The translations under genes were made by a program, and so were the position numbers. The notes below the pieces were generated by a model that was not told where the DNA came from, did no database searches, and was given only the letters and a program-made list of their open reading frames with translations. From the NCBI GenBank assembly GCA_002688185.1, contig NZCE01000001.1, positions 1 to 20,262 of the forward strand: a stretch of DNA of 20,262 bases. The letters run 5' to 3'. The stretch is from Spirochaetales bacterium (GTDB taxonomy: Bacteria > Spirochaetota > Spirochaetia > ARS1246). Below, piece after piece: positions 1-8,639 of the stretch (its first letter is position 1; the number at the start of each line of letters is the position of its first letter).

Positions 1-2
1 GA

Positions 3-3000
3 AAACAGCCTATTGGGCGCAAAACATGGCTGCCAATTCCAAAATGCAGTCTGCGCCGGCAGCAAGTAGCAGTTTATGCGTCGGCTCTAATCCTGAAAAT
101 TATGACTAACGTCAGCAATGCGCTGGATTACGTGCATAAAAAGGGCGTGATTCATCGAGATCTAAAACCTGCCAATATTATGATCTCTGAAGAAGAAGGC
201 ACTGATTCAAGAGTTACTCCCAAAATAGTGGACTTTGGGCTGGCGGAACTCAGAGAATTGCAGAAGATTGAGGATAAACAAGTTATAGGCACTTTTTGCT
301 ATATGCCCCCGGAACAGTGCGGCATGCTCAACCGCCCGGTTGATGAGAGAAGTGATCTATACTCAATGGGCATGATATTTTACGAATTAATTGCGGGAGA
401 GCTCCCCTTCAAGGGTAAGGATATTGGCAGCATATTACATCAACAAATAGCAAAATCACCGGAACCGATAAGCCTTCTACGTCAAGACGTACCCAGTCAA
501 GTTGAAAAAATTGCTATGAAACTGATATGCAAGGAGCCGTCAGAGAGATATCAGAGTGCCAAGGGCCTATTGGCCGATCTGGAAAAATTCCAAAAAGGTG
601 AACATTCTTTCGATTTGGGAAAGGAAGACATGTCTGCCAGACTTTCCTTCAGAACGGGTCTCATAGGACGGGATGAAGAGCTGGACAATTTGAAGAGCTG
701 CTATGCTGCCGCTCAGTCCAAAGCAGGTGGTATTTGCTTTATTAGTGGAGAAGCCGGAAAAGGCAAAACGAGGCTTGTTGAAGAGTTTAGAAATTATGTA
801 GTGAGTAGCGACGGGACCTTCCTGTCCGGAAAATGTTTTGCGCAGGAGAACAAGATTCCGTACCAGCCGTTTCGAGAAATTCTAGACGAGTTCGTTGAAG
901 CATTTCATAAACAGAGTGTTGATCGCAGACGCGTCATAGCGGGAAAAGTTTGTGAAGCAGTCGGGGAATTGGGAGCAATTCTTATTAAGCTCAATCCTAT
1001 GATGACGGATATTCTGGGTGAGGTTCACCCACTGGTATCTCTAGAGCCGGATCGGGAGAATCGGAGATTTCTCATGGTCTGTTCCCGAATGTTTTGCCGG
1101 TTGGCCCAGGAAAATCCGCTTGTTTTTCTTCTCGATGATTTGCAATGGGCAGACGAGGGCAGCATGGCTCTGCTCGAACAGGTACTACAAGATATTGATA
1201 AATCCTCGCTGTTTATTGTCGGCACATACAGAGACAATGAAGTCGGTCCAGAGCACAGTGTGAGCAGAATAACAAGAGAAGCCAAGGAGCGTGGACGGGG
1301 AATAGCGGAGATTCATCTTGACTCGTTTGATGCCACACGCATGTTCTCATTCATCGGGGAGATGTTTTCTGACAACGTAAATAACTTGAAAGATTTGGCC
1401 TCCTACATTTTGCAAAAGAGTCACGGTAATCCATTTTTCACAATCGAAATAATAAGGCAGCTGGTGGACGAGAATATTATATATCGCAAGGATAAACGTT
1501 GGCTTGTCGACTGGCAAAATTTACAAGGATTTGAAATATCTCCCACTATTTTGGATATTGTGCTTCGCAGAATTGAGCTGTTGACTGATGAAGAAACTTT
1601 GCTTCTTTCGTATGGCGCGGTTATCGGAAGAAAGTTTGAATTGAAATTGCTTTTCCGGTTGTATAGAGATCGCGATGAAGAAGTGGTTGCCATTGTAGAT
1701 AGGGCGATTGAGCTTCAGCTGATAGAAGAGAGCTTTGCGGAGAAAGGACGAATTTTATTCGTTCATGACAGAATTAGAGATGCATTCTACCAAAAGATCC
1801 CACCTGCCGATAGAAGGGATTTGCATCACGAAATAGCCTGCGTAATTGAGAGAACCGAAACCTTGCAGACCCAAGAAGTTGTGTTTGAGCTGTCACACCA
1901 TTTTATGGAGAGCGGTGATGACGCAAAGGCGTTGGAATACGCGGTTCCTTCCGCCAAGCTGGCCAAAGAAAGCTATGCCAATGAAGAAGCTATCAAGTAT
2001 TCGCTGGTCGCCAAAGTATTGTTTGAAAAAAAAGGGCAAAAGGGCAGTTCTAAATGGAAAAAAATAGTTGGAGGATTGGCCGAGGTTTATCTCACCATCG
2101 GCAGGAATGATGACGCCATAGCACTGATAGAGGCGGAAATGCCTGCGATCAACAACAAGATTGAAAAGGCCCTTATGTACCGGCAAATTTCAACGGCCTT
2201 TTTTAAAAAGGGGGATCGGCTTCATTGTGAAATAGCGGGACAAAGAGGATTAAACCTGCTGGGCGAGAGGCTGGTTTTATCAAAGGCAGGCGCCATGGCG
2301 GGTTTGGCAAAAGAATTGATTATTCACGTCTTTCATTCCCTCTTTCCGAGCTTATACCAAAACAGGAGAAAAGTAGATCGAGTAGAAAAAACCGTACAGA
2401 TAATCTGGTTGCACCTGACACTGGGATGGATGTATATCCTGAGCGACACATTGAAGTTTATGAGAAGTGCTTTGCGCATTTTGAATGTCGCTGAAGCGAG
2501 GATTGGACGATCGAAGGAACTGGGATTGGGAATCGGAGGATACGCAAGTGTCTGTATGGCCATTCCACTATTTAAGAGGGCTGTTAGGTACCATGAGGCG
2601 GCTTTGCAGATGCGCCAAGAGTTGGGTGACGAGTGGGGAATAGCACAGTCTCTTCAGTGGATGGGATATTGTAATAAGTTTTCAGCTCGTGGCACACCTA
2701 GCCTTGAATATTTCCTGGACTGTCTGAATCGCTTTGAAAAAATCGGCGATGCCTGGGAAATGGGAATGAGCTTGATCGGGGTTTCCGAAAATTACACTCA
2801 TAAATCGAATTACACTATGAGTATTAAATATACGCGACAGCACGGAGAATTGAGCGAGAAAATCGGCGATCATTTTGGCATGGCTTACAATAAAACGATG
2901 CTTTCTCAGTACTACAATGAAACCGGCAACTATCGTGAAGCTGAAACATGCGGAAAACATGCCGTTGAATTAAGCAAAAAATTCGATTTGCCATATATCA

Positions 3001-3278
3001 GCTGTGTGGCAAACATTCGATTGGGTGCCGTTTACCTGAATCTTGATGAACCGGAAACCGCATTGCGGTATTTGCGGGACGCAGAAATCCTCGACAAAGA
3101 GCATAGTTTTCTGCAAGCGGTAACATCAGAGCTATATCCGCTGCTGGCGGATGCCTACATTCGCAAACTAGATTCAGACGGCCAAAAGCAGAGGCAAGTA
3201 AGGCGGCGTGAATTGGTACAGGCGAGAAGAACTGTTAAACGTGCGAATAAAAAAACAAAGCGTTGGCCGGTGCATTAG
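3..3278 (+). CDS. Ser/Thr protein kinase - AAA ATPase - TPR signalling protein, 5' partial, ending at an internal amber codon
   Basis: The frame is open from base 3, and residues before the first ATG (102) already look like kinase helix sequence leading into the catalytic loop, so the gene starts upstream of the window and the kinase N-lobe is lost. Numbering from ATG 102: catalytic HRDLKPAN at 18-25, DFG at 44-46, APE-like PPE at 69-71, kinase end near 165. An AAA_16/NACHT-like ATPase follows, with Walker A GEAGKGKT at 216-223 and Walker B LVFLLDD at 340-346. Helical TPR-type repeats fill about 600-1040. Proteins of this build are cytoplasmic sensors that phosphorylate partners in response to signals read by the TPR/GAF parts. 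The frame stops at TAG 3276-3278 but stays open beyond it, and the next ORF supplies the missing end of the TPR array. The break is therefore probably a nonsense interruption of one larger gene. Confidence 0.88.
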   Translation, partial: KQPIGRKTWLPIPKCSLRRQQVAVYASALILKIMTNVSNALDYVHKKGVIHRDLKPANIMISEEEGTDSRVTPKIVDFGLAELRELQKIEDKQVIGTFCYMPPEQCGMLNRPVDERSDLYSMGMIFYELIAGELPFKGKDIGSILHQQIAKSPEPISLLRQDVPSQVEKIAMKLICKEPSERYQSAKGLLADLEKFQKGEHSFDLGKEDMSARLSFRTGLIGRDEELDNLKSCYAAAQSKAGGICFISGEAGKGKTRLVEEFRNYVVSSDGTFLSGKCFAQENKIPYQPFREILDEFVEAFHKQSVDRRRVIAGKVCEAVGELGAILIKLNPMMTDILGEVHPLVSLEPDRENRRFLMVCSRMFCRLAQENPLVFLLDDLQWADEGSMALLEQVLQDIDKSSLFIVGTYRDNEVGPEHSVSRITREAKERGRGIAEIHLDSFDATRMFSFIGEMFSDNVNNLKDLASYILQKSHGNPFFTIEIIRQLVDENIIYRKDKRWLVDWQNLQGFEISPTILDIVLRRIELLTDEETLLLSYGAVIGRKFELKLLFRLYRDRDEEVVAIVDRAIELQLIEESFAEKGRILFVHDRIRDAFYQKIPPADRRDLHHEIACVIERTETLQTQEVVFELSHHFMESGDDAKALEYAVPSAKLAKESYANEEAIKYSLVAKVLFEKKGQKGSSKWKKIVGGLAEVYLTIGRNDDAIALIEAEMPAINNKIEKALMYRQISTAFFKKGDRLHCEIAGQRGLNLLGERLVLSKAGAMAGLAKELIIHVFHSLFPSLYQNRRKVDRVEKTVQIIWLHLTLGWMYILSDTLKFMRSALRILNVAEARIGRSKELGLGIGGYASVCMAIPLFKRAVRYHEAALQMRQELGDEWGIAQSLQWMGYCNKFSARGTPSLEYFLDCLNRFEKIGDAWEMGMSLIGVSENYTHKSNYTMSIKYTRQHGELSEKIGDHFGMAYNKTMLSQYYNETGNYREAETCGKHAVELSKKFDLPYISCVANIRLGAVYLNLDEPETALRYLRDAEILDKEHSFLQAVTSELYPLLADAYIRKLDSDGQKQRQVRRRELVQARRTVKRANKKTKRWPVH
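3276..3278 (+). other. In-frame amber codon splitting one signalling gene
   Basis: TAG lies between the codons for ...WPVH and GTTNN.... The 24 codons from 3279 to 3350 are in the same frame as both flanking ORFs, contain no other stop, and read as TPR-like sequence (ANTGKDSRAEKCF) that continues smoothly into the downstream ORF. One base change from a sense codon, for example TTG (Leu), would explain it. Sequencing error, recent nonsense mutation or stop readthrough cannot be separated from the sequence alone. Confidence 0.85.
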
Positions 3279-3350
3279 GGTACTACAAACAACGTACGGG
3301 CGCGGTTCTGGGCAAACACCGGAAAAGATAGCCGCGCCGAAAAATGTTTT

Positions 3351-5345
3351 GTGGCCTCTATAAACCACCATAAGAAAATAGAAAGGAAATACAATCTGGC
3401 GAAGTCCTACTATAGTTTCGGTATCTGGCTTCGTGAAATTGCTAAAGCAAAGGAAGCGCAAGCTGCTTTGCAGGAAGCCTACAGCCTGTTTAGAGATATC
3501 GGATCGGAGGACTATGCAAATAAAGTTGCGGACTCATTAGGAATTACCGAAAAAACCGACACGCAGATTGAACGGATTCTTGATAAGAGAAAACTTACAT
3601 CCATTATCAGCGTAACGCAGCGTATAAGCTCCATCCTCGATCTTGATCTGCTCCTTGAAAACATAATGGACACCATTTTAGAGGTAACCGGCGCGCAGAG
3701 AGGGTATCTACTGATCGTAAACAGACAGACCGGAGAATTGGAAATGAAGGCCGCCCGCAATATTGACCACGCGGAGATCAAATCTGAGAAGTTCCAATTT
3801 AGCAGTAATATCATCCAAAACGTGTTCCAAAATGGTGAAACGATAATAACTACGGACGCAGAGAAAGACGGTGAATACTCGCAATACGATAGCGTTATTA
3901 GTTTCAAGCTCAAGTCTATTGTCTGTGTGCCTATAAAATATCGAGATCAAATTAATGGTGTCTGCTATGTCGACAACCCCCTTGCCAGTTCACTGTTTAC
4001 ACCAGATGATGCCCAACTATTGAGTGTTTTTGCCTCGCAGGCCGCCATATCAATAGAAAATGCGCGTGCGTACGAGACCATCACGCGTAAGGTCAACGAT
4101 CTTGCCAGTTTGCACAGGATTGGCGGAGCGATTACTTCAATACTGGATCTAGGCAAACTCATCGAGACAGTCCTGAATATTGTGGTCAACGACATAGGCT
4201 ATGACAGAGCAATGATTATGCTGTACGACGAAGAAGCGAACGTGCTGAGTCGGGGCCGACTGATCGGAGACACGCCTCAGATGACCAAATATGTGGAGAA
4301 CCTGCAAATACAAGTACAGCAGAATGCCGATCCCCTATCCCAGGTACTAGTGTCTGGGAAATCGTTATTGGTGAGCCATGTTGATCCGAGTGCTACGACT
4401 GCAGCTGATGATATCCTCACGATCTGGAGATCGAGCTCATTTTTGGTAGTTCCGTTGACTGCAAAAACCAAAGTACTCGGGATATTAGGAGTTGACAATT
4501 TACGCTCAAAGAAAAACATCAATCGGAGCGATGAAAGCCTTCTCGACACCTTGGCTGGGCAGATTGCCGTTTCCATTGAAAATGCGAGGCTAGTCGAGGA
4601 ACTCTCGAGGCGCGAGCGCATTAGGCAAGAATTGGAGGTAGCGCGAACTATACAACTCGGGCTATTGCCCCAAGATAGCCCGGTCATTGATGGTTTTCGC
4701 ATCGTCGGTATGTCGATTCCTGCGGACGAAGTGGGCGGAGATTTTTATAACTATTTCGATGTAGATGAAAAACTCGGCATCGTGGTGGGAGACGTGTCCG
4801 GCAAGGGAATATCCGCGGCGATGTTCATGGCCGTGATATCCGGGGTGATCGATGCGGAAATAAGGCGTAGCGTATCCGCATCAATGCTCATTGATAATAT
4901 TAATAGGCTCATCATTCCTCGCGCAAAACCGAGCAAGATGAGCTCCGCACTTTTGTTTGCACTTCTGGACAAGAAGAGCAAACGACTAGTGATCTCCAAC
5001 GCCGCAATGGTGAATCCGGTGATCTATAATCGCAAGACGGCCGATTGCCGCTTCGCCGAGATTAGTGGATTCCCAATGGGAATAACAACAATGGGTCGCT
5101 ATCGTGAAATATCGGTATCTCTCGAAATAGGAGATGTCGTTGTTTTTTGCAGCGATGGCGTGGTCGAAGCCATGAACGACCGCCGCGAGTTATTCGGTTT
5201 TGACCGTCTCCTATCGAGCGTATCCGCCTTTGCAGAAACGCGAGTGGATCAGCTACCTGCAAAAATACTCGGCGAAGTCAATGAGTTTGTTGAGGGCAGC
5301 ATCATAAAAGATGATATAACAATTGTTGCGTTAAAATCAGTATAG
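3351..5345 (+). CDS. GAF-GAF-SpoIIE/PP2C phosphatase, probably the C-terminal part of the preceding kinase gene
   Basis: Numbered from GTG 3351, the first 64 residues are a terminal TPR-like helical hairpin. GAF domains follow at about 100-237 and 265-413, both ending in the typical ISIENAR signature. A short coiled linker (410-440) leads to a SpoIIE/RsbU-type PP2C phosphatase at about 445-662. Phosphatase metal-binding motifs are visible: EVGGDFYNY (D465), VGDVSGKG (D481), FCSDGVVEA and KDDITIV near the end. Such phosphatases dephosphorylate Ser/Thr on partners, often anti-sigma-factor antagonists. GTG 3351 has no Shine-Dalgarno sequence, and TPR-like coding extends upstream in the same frame to the TAG at 3276. 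Independent initiation therefore looks poor, and this is best read as the tail of the kinase gene. It ends at TAG 5343-5345. Confidence 0.85.
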   Translation: MASINHHKKIERKYNLAKSYYSFGIWLREIAKAKEAQAALQEAYSLFRDIGSEDYANKVADSLGITEKTDTQIERILDKRKLTSIISVTQRISSILDLDLLLENIMDTILEVTGAQRGYLLIVNRQTGELEMKAARNIDHAEIKSEKFQFSSNIIQNVFQNGETIITTDAEKDGEYSQYDSVISFKLKSIVCVPIKYRDQINGVCYVDNPLASSLFTPDDAQLLSVFASQAAISIENARAYETITRKVNDLASLHRIGGAITSILDLGKLIETVLNIVVNDIGYDRAMIMLYDEEANVLSRGRLIGDTPQMTKYVENLQIQVQQNADPLSQVLVSGKSLLVSHVDPSATTAADDILTIWRSSSFLVVPLTAKTKVLGILGVDNLRSKKNINRSDESLLDTLAGQIAVSIENARLVEELSRRERIRQELEVARTIQLGLLPQDSPVIDGFRIVGMSIPADEVGGDFYNYFDVDEKLGIVVGDVSGKGISAAMFMAVISGVIDAEIRRSVSASMLIDNINRLIIPRAKPSKMSSALLFALLDKKSKRLVISNAAMVNPVIYNRKTADCRFAEISGFPMGITTMGRYREISVSLEIGDVVVFCSDGVVEAMNDRRELFGFDRLLSSVSAFAETRVDQLPAKILGEVNEFVEGSIIKDDITIVALKSV

Positions 5346-5406
5346 GTTTTCTTATCCAGTAAATTTTCAGTCGCGTAATCAGATCTCTATATGAATGTAA
5401 CTTTTT

Positions 5407-5410
5407 AGGA
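5407..5410 (+). promoter_or_regulatory. Ribosome binding site choosing ATG 5418
   Basis: AGGA sits 7 nt before ATG 5418 but only 1 nt before the in-frame GTG at 5412. This favours 5418 as the start of the CrtC-like gene. Confidence 0.6.
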
Positions 5411-5417
5411 TGTGTAT

Positions 5418-6467
5418 ATGCAAAAGCCGGACCAAGACAGCGAAACGACTTTATCAGAATTGCATCGCGATGATGCATGTCATTTGACAGAATTGGAATC
5501 GGGGAACCACGAATGGTGGTATTTCGATGTCATTGAAAATGAAATAAATTTGGCCCTTAGAGTGTGTGCCCGTTTGGGCACGGATCCTACAAGTAAGAGA
5601 GTAGTCCCACAATTATTCTTTTCGCTTCAACTGGGAGACTATAATACGTATTATACGAAACGATATCGCTTATGTGACTTCTCAGCGTCACCGGCCACAT
5701 GTGAAGTGGCGCTTGGCAACGCATTTTCCGCGGTGTTGATAAATGAGGACCGCGACTATACCTATCACGTGTCGTTTCATCTGGATGGATGCCACGCGGA
5801 TTTACATTTCGCCGCAAACTTGGATCCTTATCGTCCTATCGCCGAAAATATGTCCGCAAAAAAGAGAAAAAAAACCGCGGAATTTTTTTGGTTTATACCA
5901 TTGCCGAGAGCTTTCGTGACGGGCAGTATCACAGTTGATGGTGAGGAGCATCAGCTGCGGAATGGAATAGGCTATCACGATCACAATTATTGGAAAGTCG
6001 GGTTACCGCGAAAATTACAGATCTATAACGTGATTAATGATTGGTGTTGGGGTCGATTTGCCAACGACAAATACACTGCTATATTTCTCTGTGCACGCTA
6101 TTTCGGGAATTGCTCCCTTAAAGTACTAATGATTGCTGAGAACAATGCGATAATTCACAACTCGGTAAATGAAGCGATTTTCACCACAATAGAATCCAAA
6201 ACGGAAGGAATGGATGCGTCTGTATATCCTAGTAGTCTGTTCATCGAATCCGCAGGTAATGGCTACCCCATCAAAATGTCAGTACGTTCTGTTAAAATCA
6301 TAGATAAAACAGATCTTTTGGAATATACCCCGCCATTCTTAAAAAGAGTTATTGAAATATGTAGGGCAAAACCAAGATACATTGGCCTTCTGGCAGATGG
6401 CTCTCTCTCAATGAATGGTACCAACGAACACGGGCGCTGCATATATGAGTACCAGAGAATTTCGTGA
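5418..6467 (+). CDS. CrtC/AttH-like lipocalin-fold protein (putative hydratase or lipid-binding enzyme)
   Basis: The 349-residue product carries two hallmarks of the hydroxyneurosporene synthase (CrtC)/AttH/Svf1-like superfamily: an N-terminal GNHEWWYFDV motif at 29-38 and a central GIGYHDHNYW motif at 183-192. Members have two lipocalin-like beta barrels; CrtC adds water to carotenoid double bonds, while many relatives have unknown substrates. No signal peptide or membrane segment is seen, so it is probably cytoplasmic. No carotenoid gene lies nearby, so a carotenoid role is unsupported and the exact reaction is unknown. It lies 72 bp after the phosphatase ORF and may have its own promoter, although none is convincing. 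The gene appears AT-richer than the transporter genes downstream. It ends in TGA. Confidence 0.7.
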   Translation: MQKPDQDSETTLSELHRDDACHLTELESGNHEWWYFDVIENEINLALRVCARLGTDPTSKRVVPQLFFSLQLGDYNTYYTKRYRLCDFSASPATCEVALGNAFSAVLINEDRDYTYHVSFHLDGCHADLHFAANLDPYRPIAENMSAKKRKKTAEFFWFIPLPRAFVTGSITVDGEEHQLRNGIGYHDHNYWKVGLPRKLQIYNVINDWCWGRFANDKYTAIFLCARYFGNCSLKVLMIAENNAIIHNSVNEAIFTTIESKTEGMDASVYPSSLFIESAGNGYPIKMSVRSVKIIDKTDLLEYTPPFLKRVIEICRAKPRYIGLLADGSLSMNGTNEHGRCIYEYQRIS

Positions 6468-6570
6468 GCATACCTTGCTTTTTGTCGCATTTCCCTGTAA
6501 TTGCCAAAGTGCGCCTCACATCTATTGACAGATTGCATGGCGCGGAGCTCTGATAATGCAGGGACCGCTC

Positions 6571-6575
6571 AGGAG
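6571..6575 (+). promoter_or_regulatory. Ribosome binding site favouring GTG 6583
   Basis: AGGAG lies 7 nt before GTG 6583, which gives the usual short N-terminus of DppD proteins. The upstream in-frame ATG at 6556 also has a weaker GGAG (6544-6547), so that start is not excluded. Confidence 0.5.
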
Positions 6576-6582
6576 AGACCAC

Positions 6583-7587
6583 GTGCAGATTCTGCAGATC
6601 AACGGATTGAAGACGCATTTTTTTACCAGAGTTCATACGATTAGGGCCGTGGACGGTGTAGATCTCGCTCTAGAGACTAATCAGACTCTGGGAATCGTGG
6701 GTGAAAGCGGCAGCGGGAAGTCCGTAACGGCCCTCTCGATAATGGGTCTCGTGCCCTCTTCTTCCGGCAAAATCGTAGGCGGTGAAATACTCTACGGCAA
6801 CAGTGGAAGCCCCACTGATTTAGCAAAGCTCAATCCAAAGGGAAGGCAGATGCGGTCAATCCGCGGCAATGACATCGCCATGATTTTCCAGGAGCCGATG
6901 ACTTCTCTCAACCCGGTTTTTACCATTGGCCGGCAAATAACTGAGGCTATCCTTCTCCACCAGGAAGTGGACAGAAAGGCGGCGCGTCGCGTGGCGGCTC
7001 AAATGCTGTCTGAAGTGGGGATAGCAGACGCCCGAAGACACTTGGCAAGTTTTCCCCACCAGCTCTCGGGGGGCATGCGGCAACGGGTAATGATCGCCAT
7101 GGCGCTTTCGTGTGATCCCGCTATTCTTATCGCCGACGAGCCGACAACGTCTTTGGACGTTACAATTCAAGCGCAAGTTTTGGCGCTGATGAATCGCCTG
7201 CGCCACGAGTTCAATATGTCAATCGTTTTTATCACCCACGATCTAGGTGTTATAGCTAAAATGGCCGATCGCGTAGCGGTGATGTATCTTGGCAAGCTCA
7301 TGGAAAAAGCACCGGTGGGAGAAATTTTCCACGACGCGCGGCACCCGTATACTGTCGGGCTCCTCCGCTCGACTCCGAGTTTGCTCAGCAAAGGAAGGTC
7401 GGGCCTCACTCCAATTCCCGGTACGGTGCCGGAATACGGCATCCGTCCTAAAGGATGCGTATTTGCCGAACGTTGCTCGTTTGCGGATGACCGCTGCAAA
7501 AACCGCCAGCCACCGTCTGAGACCGTTGGTGATAATCACATAGTCGCCTGCTGGAAACCGGTGACTGGAACGGATCGAGTCGGATAA
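6583..7587 (+). CDS. dppD: Oligopeptide/dipeptide ABC transporter ATP-binding protein, DppD/OppD type
   Basis: This cytoplasmic ATPase subunit powers a peptide-type importer. Numbered from GTG 6583 (334 residues): Walker A GESGSGKS at 40-47, Q-loop in [12 protein letters not shown], signature LSGGMRQR at 161-168, Walker B ILIADEP at 181-187 and H-loop His219. The C-terminal oligopeptide/dipeptide domain carries cysteines at about 292, 298, 305 and 323, the pattern linked in some DppD proteins to a [4Fe-4S] cluster. Length is normal for the family. An ATG at 6556 would add nine residues. The stop TAA overlaps the next start (TAATG), so it is cotranscribed and coupled with the DppF-like gene. 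Its permease partners are the convergent minus-strand genes. The symbol marks subfamily only; the transported substrate is unknown. Confidence 0.93.
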   Translation: MQILQINGLKTHFFTRVHTIRAVDGVDLALETNQTLGIVGESGSGKSVTALSIMGLVPSSSGKIVGGEILYGNSGSPTDLAKLNPKGRQMRSIRGNDIAMIFQEPMTSLNPVFTIGRQITEAILLHQEVDRKAARRVAAQMLSEVGIADARRHLASFPHQLSGGMRQRVMIAMALSCDPAILIADEPTTSLDVTIQAQVLALMNRLRHEFNMSIVFITHDLGVIAKMADRVAVMYLGKLMEKAPVGEIFHDARHPYTVGLLRSTPSLLSKGRSGLTPIPGTVPEYGIRPKGCVFAERCSFADDRCKNRQPPSETVGDNHIVACWKPVTGTDRVG

Positions 7588-8630
7588 TGATGGATTCCAC
7601 GGATATTCTACTCGAGATAAAAGACCTGCATAAGCACTTCCCTATTAGTGACGGCCTGTTTGGGAGGAAACGAAGCGTGGTGAGAGCCGTTGACGGCATA
7701 TCATTAACTGTGGGCAATGATGAGATTCTCGGTCTGGTTGGCGAAAGCGGCTGCGGCAAAAGCACGGCGGCAAGAGTAATACTCAGACTCATCGAGCCGA
7801 CGAGAGGTTCGGTCTTACTCAGAAGCAGGAAGCTGGCGCCCGTCGGCACCGACCATATCGTCGTCGACGTGGCCGGCGCGGGAAGAGCAGTCTTGAAAAG
7901 CTTGCGCCAGGAATTGCAGATCGTGTATCAAGATCCATATTCCTATATGAATCCACGTCTGAATGTCGGATCGATTATCGCCGAACCTTTAAAAATACAC
8001 CGTGTTGGAACGCCAAGGGACATAGAGGCGCGGGTTGTTGCCCTGCTTGAAGCGGTGGGCCTGAATCGCGGGCAATATAACCGATACCCCCATTCCTTTT
8101 CCGGCGGCCAACGACAACGCATTGCCATTGCGAGAGCCCTGGCCCTCAAGCCGTCGTTGATAATCGCCGACGAGCCGGTATCATCTCTCGACGTCTCCAT
8201 ACGGGCGCAAATACTCAGGCTGTTGGAGGATTTACAAGATCAATTCTCACTTGCATATATCTTCATTTCACACGATCTTTCTGTTGTAAAGCACCTCTGC
8301 CATCGCGTTGTTGTGATGTACTTAGGCAGGATAGTTGAGATTGCCAAGACTCCCGACCTTTTTCTCCATCCACTTCACCCCTACACCGAGGCCCTTATTT
8401 CGGCTATCCCCATTCCGGAGCCCGAATACCGCGGCACTGAGATTGTGCTGAAAGGTGACGTCCCGAGCCCCGCCAAACCACCGGCCGGCTGTGCGTTTCA
8501 CACCCGGTGCATGTACGCCCGTGACGATTGCCTCCAGGAATCCCCCTCTCTGCTTGGGGCGGAATCCGGACGTCTTGTTGCCTGTCATTACTCGAAATCT
8601 TTGGATCTACGGGGAGTGGCGACGGGATAG
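7587..8630 (+). CDS. dppF: Oligopeptide/dipeptide ABC transporter ATP-binding protein, DppF/OppF type
   Basis: This is the second ATPase of the importer, expected to pair with the DppD-like subunit on the DppB-DppC permease. In 347 residues: Walker A GESGCGKS at 52-59, Q-loop QIVYQDP, signature FSGGQRQR at 171-178 (Phe in place of the usual Leu), Walker B LIIADEP at 191-197, H-loop His229, and the C-terminal oligopeptide domain with cysteines at 302, 308, 315 and 333. The segment between Walker A and the Q-loop (about 76-108) is longer than usual and includes a VVDVAGAGRAV stretch. The start ATG overlaps the DppD stop by one base; a second ATG follows at 7590. The TAG stop lies 3 bp from the stop of the convergent DppC gene, so this operon ends at the dyad there. 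Confidence 0.93.
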   Translation: MMDSTDILLEIKDLHKHFPISDGLFGRKRSVVRAVDGISLTVGNDEILGLVGESGCGKSTAARVILRLIEPTRGSVLLRSRKLAPVGTDHIVVDVAGAGRAVLKSLRQELQIVYQDPYSYMNPRLNVGSIIAEPLKIHRVGTPRDIEARVVALLEAVGLNRGQYNRYPHSFSGGQRQRIAIARALALKPSLIIADEPVSSLDVSIRAQILRLLEDLQDQFSLAYIFISHDLSVVKHLCHRVVVMYLGRIVEIAKTPDLFLHPLHPYTEALISAIPIPEPEYRGTEIVLKGDVPSPAKPPAGCAFHTRCMYARDDCLQESPSLLGAESGRLVACHYSKSLDLRGVATG

Positions 8631-8639
8631 CACCTATCC
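8625..8639. other. Short dyad holding the two convergent stop codons
   Basis: GGATAG (8625-8630) and CTATCC (8634-8639) are perfect inverted copies around a 3-nt CAC loop. Each arm contains the TAG stop of one of the two converging genes. There is no T-run on either strand, so terminator function is only possible. Confidence 0.4.

Noticed and set aside
3276..3278. TAG decoded as pyrrolysine or as part of a recoded genome
   Set aside because: TAG terminates five other genes in the window, and this protein type is not a known pyrrolysine protein. Mutation or error is simpler.
6525..6557. Perfect TTGACA followed by GATAAT upstream of the DppD-like gene
   Set aside because: The spacer is 21 nt, too long for a sigma-70 promoter (about 17), and the -10 overlaps one candidate start codon. 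It would fit only if translation begins at GTG 6583.
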